Source: Sipunculus nudus
Taxonomy: Eukaryota > Annelida > Sipuncula > Golfingiida > Sipunculidae
Assembly: GCA_026874595.1 (NCBI GenBank)
Contig: CM049312.1
Span: 54,999,429-55,063,428 of the forward strand
Length of the DNA: 64,000 nt
Reading direction: 5' to 3'
Below are positions 59,964 through 64,000 of this stretch, one piece after another. A program made the translations under genes and the position numbers. Position 1 is the first letter of the stretch, and each line of letters starts with the position of its first letter. Below the pieces are notes generated by a model. That model was not told where the DNA came from. It was given only the letters and a program-made list of their open reading frames with translations, and made no database searches.

Positions 59964-61240
59964 GTTAGTCATAATTATACATTTCAGTTGTGTTTGTTCC
60001 AGTGTTGTAGTTAAGTCCACAACATCTATCAATCTTGGTGCAGGTGAGGCCAAGCAATTAAGAGTCAAGGACCTGGAGTTGCAGGTTAAACTTAAACGAG
60101 GCAATAGATTGTTAAAACCGAAAGTTATTCCATATGCTATTAGTTTATTTAGAGCTCCATAAACAGATTAACAAATTTTTAATAAATATTTTTCCCAATT
60201 AGAAAATTTTCAGTTGTTATCATGATTCAATTCTTACTGGTTAAGACCAAACATAAAATTCAATGTGATACCTGTGTGATATATCATTAATCCTTTGCAC
60301 ATGTCGCATTTGTCCTTTACACAAAGGAGATTTTCAGTTCTTTATTACAGATCCCTGCATCACTGGTTTGTTCTGTTACTAAACCAGTACACCTGGAGTA
60401 GTTGTTTAGTTGTTCAATAGATGTTCTCTGCATTCACAGGCACGAGTGCTAACGCCGTGAACGTTCAAGCGTATTTCTTAGAGGGGATCTTCCGCTGGAA
60501 TCATCCCGCTTGAAAAACCTTCACGGCAGTTTCGCTGCTTCAACCTCAGTCTTGTAAATGCAATGAACCGGTTGAGTGACAAGTTGCCGAACCAAAAGAT
60601 TGCTGGACATTTCAAACCTCCGAAGACAGTACACAGGTATGTGTAGTCAATTTCCTTGTGTTGAGTGATTAGTTACCAGTACATCGAGAAAATGCATTTT
60701 GAATTATACCATGCTGGAAACAGTATACATGCTTACATAATCGAGATAACTGCTAAGAGTTAATTTCTCATTTATTTATAAAAAGAATGCTCTCTAAAAT
60801 GTCAGATTAATAAAATGACAAAACCTTTTTTGTAGTACCTATTACTGTTCGTAATCGGTTGTAATTTCATAATTTATCATCGCTCTATCGACTGATAATC
60901 AGAAATTAATTAGTTATTCTAGAGTATGAAAGTACACTGCATATTCCTCACCTGATATTTTGGCCAAACTGTTGGCTCATGTTTTATCTTAATTTTAGGT
61001 ATGATGTTATTCCTTAAAACATACTTTTTCTAAAGTTTGCTTCCTTAAATTATATGAGAGTAAACATTTTCCTCTTCACAAGTCTGAGTCATGTGCAACT
61101 ATTTGTAACTGATTATGGCACTGCCAGAAAAATTGATGAGATCACTTGCACCAGTGACTTATCTTTGATCAAAATTAATCATCAGCCCATCACTAGTGCC
61201 TATAATAAAACTCAACATTTGGAATAAAATTGTGTTGCAG

Positions 61241-61894
61241 GTGAACTTGTTGGTGCTTACTGGTGTGGAGTATCTGTACCATCAAACAGGTCGGCCTCTA
61301 CAGGACATGGATCCAAGCCGTGAGGACACCATGGACTTGCTTGAGAAAGTTGACGAGAATGAGGATGAGGGGTTTGAGGAAGAAGACTTTCAAGACCCGA
61401 CAGTCAGTTACCTCGGCACCATGTATGACCTGCATGATCTTCCACAACCAGAAGTTCCTGGCCTGCAGATGGATGCTCCCAGTTCAGGCCATCCGGTCGA
61501 TGCTAATGGTCCTGGCCTGCAGACGGATGCTCCAAGTTCCAGCCACCCGGTTGACGCTCCTTGCCTTGGGCCGCAGACGGAACCTCCCGGTTTCAGCCAC
61601 CCGGTTGACGCTCCTGGTCCTGGCCTGCACACGGATGTTCAAGGTTCAAGCTGCCTGGTTGAAACTCCTGGTCTTAGCCCGCGGACGGAACCTCCCGGTT
61701 TCAGCCAACCGGTTGACGCTGCTGGTCTTGGCCTGCAGACAGATGCTCCCGGTTCAGACTGCCTGGTTGATGCGCCTGGTCCTGGCCTGCATATGGATGC
61801 CCTCGGTTACGGCCACCCTACTGAAGCTCCTGGTCCTGGCTTGCAGACGGATGCTTCCCTTGCCAGTCTAGAAACTCCCGGTCCCGGAATAAAG
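61241..61894 (+). CDS. Intact repeat-bearing exon of the DUF6729-linked gene
   Basis: An uninterrupted 218-codon exon between the acceptor GTTGCAG and the donor AAG|GTATAC. It begins with LLVLTGVEYLYHQTGRPLQD, continues with an acidic segment (ENEDEGFEEEDFQD), then about eight copies of an 18-residue unit of the form GLQTDAPSSSHPVDAPGP (54-bp minisatellite, about 61467-61890). The first ten or so codons may be one frame off: the alternative frame reads GELVGAY, which fits the family better. The repeats look lineage-specific and disordered. Upstream ATGs are not needed, since this is an internal exon. Confidence 0.6.
61467..61890 (+). repeat. 54-bp coding minisatellite
   Basis: About eight diverged units with CCTGGCCTGCAGACGGATGC and GGTTGA(C/T)GCTCCTGGTCCTG; the period of 54 keeps the reading frame. 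Confidence 0.8.
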
Positions 61895-63139
61895 GTATAC
61901 ATGGAATTTCACTCATAAAGATCAATTATTTTAATGCTAACTCAAATATTTTAATGATTATATCGTTAAAAAAGGTTTCAAACCAGATAAAAAATTACCA
62001 AATATATTAAATAACCTATACAAAAATGCCACGAATGTTGCTGTCTGTTTAAATGGAAAAATATAAACTGATGTGTTTCTAAATATGAAACCGGAATGAA
62101 ATAAAAAAGGTACATAATTGTGGGATCCTTTCAATCTTTTGACTAAATTTACCTGTACTATGTTATCTCATATTGTAATCTTAGGTGTCATGTCTATGGC
62201 AGTGCATAGTAAATCATACTATTCTATGTTTTTTTACAGTAAAAAATATTACAAATTAAAAACTGCCAACAAGCACCATTTATAAAAAAAGAAGCTTAGA
62301 AACTTAAATTAATTTTTTTTACTAATATTACTTTCATCATTTAGGTCGTTCAAGCAGACAAGCTGCCTAGCTACAACTTTGTGGATGACCTGACTGGCTA
62401 TCTGGTTGAGCTGGAGCAGACGGTTCCAGAAACACCTTGATTCTCGACAGTAAGCTGGTCCATGAGATTACTCGTCTCTGGAATAGGCTCCTCAGGTTTG
62501 ACAAGGAGCGAATTCATCTATGCCAGTCGACCGAGGAAAGTTTCCCCCACTGGTAGATTCAAGGTGTCCAATAAGACCTCTGGACATGTAGCAGGCAGAG
62601 AAATAACCACCAAGTATGTTTAAACAGTGCATAGTAATCAGCACATACAATAAAATAAGATAACCTGATATAGACCACGATTGACAAAGGATAGCACTAA
62701 AAATTCTAAAAAAAACTTCTTTCCATGGTGGTCTTGTAGACCGGGGGTGATCAGTCTAGTCCATTTACCTTTACTAATGGAATTGCAGAATATATGATAA
62801 GCAATTAAATGTTGTTAAATCAAGCTGCGTAGGCACATGAAATATATGGTAAAAAGTTATATTTACATATAAACTAGTAATAATCAATGTTAGAAAATTT
62901 AACTGAATTAACAAAAAATAACTAAAATTATTAATCATAGGTAAGGTTATTTTATTGCAAAGATTTATATAAGTTGAAGTTATATTATCACAGAAAAGCT
63001 TGGCAAAATCCATGTAACAGAGCTGGTAGTTTGTACAGAATACTAGTATATCTCCAAACGGGTACCTTTATTGATATGATTATTACTTATTATTAGTTTA
63101 AATAGAATATTATGCTTATAATGATCTTCTTATTAAAAG

Positions 63140-63385
63140 GAGCTGCATCGGCAGTGAATGTCCAGCTCAGCATCCAGATTGCTGCAGAGTGATGGTTTCT
63201 GTGTGCATCAAGCTCTGTCTGATCCACACAGGTCAAAGGAAGATACACGGCAAGAAAGAGTCCAGGTGGTCAAGGATCCTTCGAAGCTACAGACGCATTC
63301 GTGAGATGGTCCGCGGCAACCACGAATTGATGTCACAGGCAACCCTGCAGCTGGTTAATATTAATCAGTATACCCAGGCCCCGTG
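63140..63385 (+). CDS. Last visible exon of the DUF6729-linked gene
   Basis: Open from the acceptor TTAAAAG to the donor TG|GTAAGA at 63386. It carries Cys-rich CIGSECPAQHPDCC, CIKLCLIHTG, SRWSRILRSYRRI and QLVNINQYT. It joins in phase with the previous exon (AA plus G gives Lys). A separate short ATG frame inside it (63189) is only part of this exon. Confidence 0.55.
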
Positions 63386-64000
63386 GTAAGAACATACTTT
63401 AACATAAAAGCAAAGTTGTAATATATAAGCTAAATAATGCTCAGTGTGTTTTCAAAATTAATGATTTTAAATGACTGTTTAAGGAGTATGGTCACAACTC
63501 TTTTCAACTTAAGCAATAATTGATAGTTTTTAGGCACTAAATGATTTAATGCACGACGAACTCAAAACTAATCAAAACAGCAACTAACTAGGTTCCAAAG
63601 TTTTTTTTAATATTATATTTTTTTTTTTTTTTAGAAATTTATTTTTAATATGGCTTGAAGTAATTTATGCTGACAAGCTGAGTTTAAGAGGTCTGTGGCT
63701 TAGTTATTTTCTTCCATAAAAAAAATAGAATTTTCAGTTTGATCTATAGAAAGGTTAAAAGATCAGGCAGTGATGGTGTATTCATTAACTTAAATCTTTC
63801 AAAAAAATCAACTTAAAAATTATAAAATATCAAAATATGGATGGAATGGCATTTTAATAACACCTGGTTATATATTGGTGCTGAAAACAAGAGGTCGAAA
63901 TGCAATCAGTACTATCAGTCATAGCATCAGTACTCTACATTTGACATAGAACTCAGAATCAATCACTTTGAGCAATCATTTTCTAGAACAGAGTGGGGAC
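63386..64000. other. Probable intron or 3' region
   Basis: AT-rich with poly-T runs; no further exon recognised before the window ends. Confidence 0.3.

Larger units (their letters stand above)
59422..63385 (+). pseudogene. Transposon-type gene related to the DUF6729 family, C-terminal half
   Basis: Exons 59422-59963, 60440-60636, 61241-61894, 62345-62613 and 63140-63385 have GT-AG borders and mostly compatible phases. Motifs in order: RLDIWHFMRCLAVG, AHQWYALFM and SSCIFE; ELALHCRRRTRAVETTKK; ALGTPLLDEQRMPHIWATQQ; PCIQAPSEVQLYTETG; KKGGTP and YRCARRSTSLESFYLHLN; GTSANAVNVQAYFLEGIF; GVEYLYHQTGRPLQD; an acidic linker and 18-residue repeats; then TGRFKVSNKTSGH, CPAQHPDCCRVM, ESRWSRILRSYRRIREMV and LQLVNINQ. 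From memory these motifs run in this order in large, high-copy proteins of fishes, lancelets and molluscs that carry DUF6729 nearer the N-terminus. Lesions: stops at 59533, 59611, 60511 and 62438, frameshifts at about 59745, after 60511 and after 62438. The gene probably continues past 63385. Confidence 0.6.

Noticed and set aside
61263-61871. Second plus frame of 202 codons over the 54-bp repeats
   Set aside because: Alternate-frame shadow of the repeat exon; the other frame continues the conserved GVEYLYHQTG block and an acidic linker.

Overview
The window is AT-rich animal nuclear DNA, not bacterial: genes are split by GT-AG introns, (TA)n, (AAT)n and (GA)n microsatellites are common, a eukaryotic tRNA-Asn with internal A and B boxes is present, and almost all recognisable coding sequence is decayed transposable element. 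The mix (several Ty3/gypsy lineages, an APE-type LINE, a KDZ-type transposase gene, a pogo-like TIR element, dense minisatellites) fits a marine invertebrate, plausibly a mollusc. That placement is inference. I see no intact ordinary host protein gene.

Positions 1-1574 hold the 5' end of a minus-strand Ty3/gypsy element (gag, primer-binding site, LTR end). Positions 1575-38131 are two near-identical tandem copies of one block of about 18.3 kb. Each copy contains, in order: a minus-strand LINE relic (endonuclease, reverse transcriptase); a long stretch without genes; a decayed Ty3/gypsy element 'B' (LTR end, tRNA-Leu-type primer site, a 1.9 kb repetitive leader, gag, protease, RT, RNase H, integrase, LTR remnant); a microsatellite-rich duplicated segment; and the 5' part of a second gypsy element 'A' (gag, protease). 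The block boundary falls inside the protease of element A, so copy 1 has only its 5' part while copy 2 runs on into RT and RNase H (to about 39533).

Positions 39534-41481 are a tandem array of a 907-bp unit whose ends lie inside tRNA-Asn, so that one complete tRNA-Asn(GUU) gene sits at the unit junction. It is followed by a cluster of heat-shock-element-like and CCAAT motifs (41500-41635), a diverged tandem repeat, TA microsatellites, a possible tRNA-derived SINE and a 69-bp minisatellite (44251-44668).

Positions 45394-63385 hold the most unusual content: three decayed multi-exon plus-strand genes of transposon type. The first (45394-48929) looks like a cysteine-cluster (CxC) plus KDZ transposase gene. 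The second (49597-50894) is unassigned. The third (59422-63385) resembles the C-terminal half of a high-copy metazoan protein family that I associate, from memory, with DUF6729. A 1042-bp TIR element with TA target duplication (54761-55802) lies between them. The three genes have matching exon phases but carry premature stops and frameshifts; they may be remains of one large composite DNA transposon. All family assignments come from reading translated motifs, without database searches.
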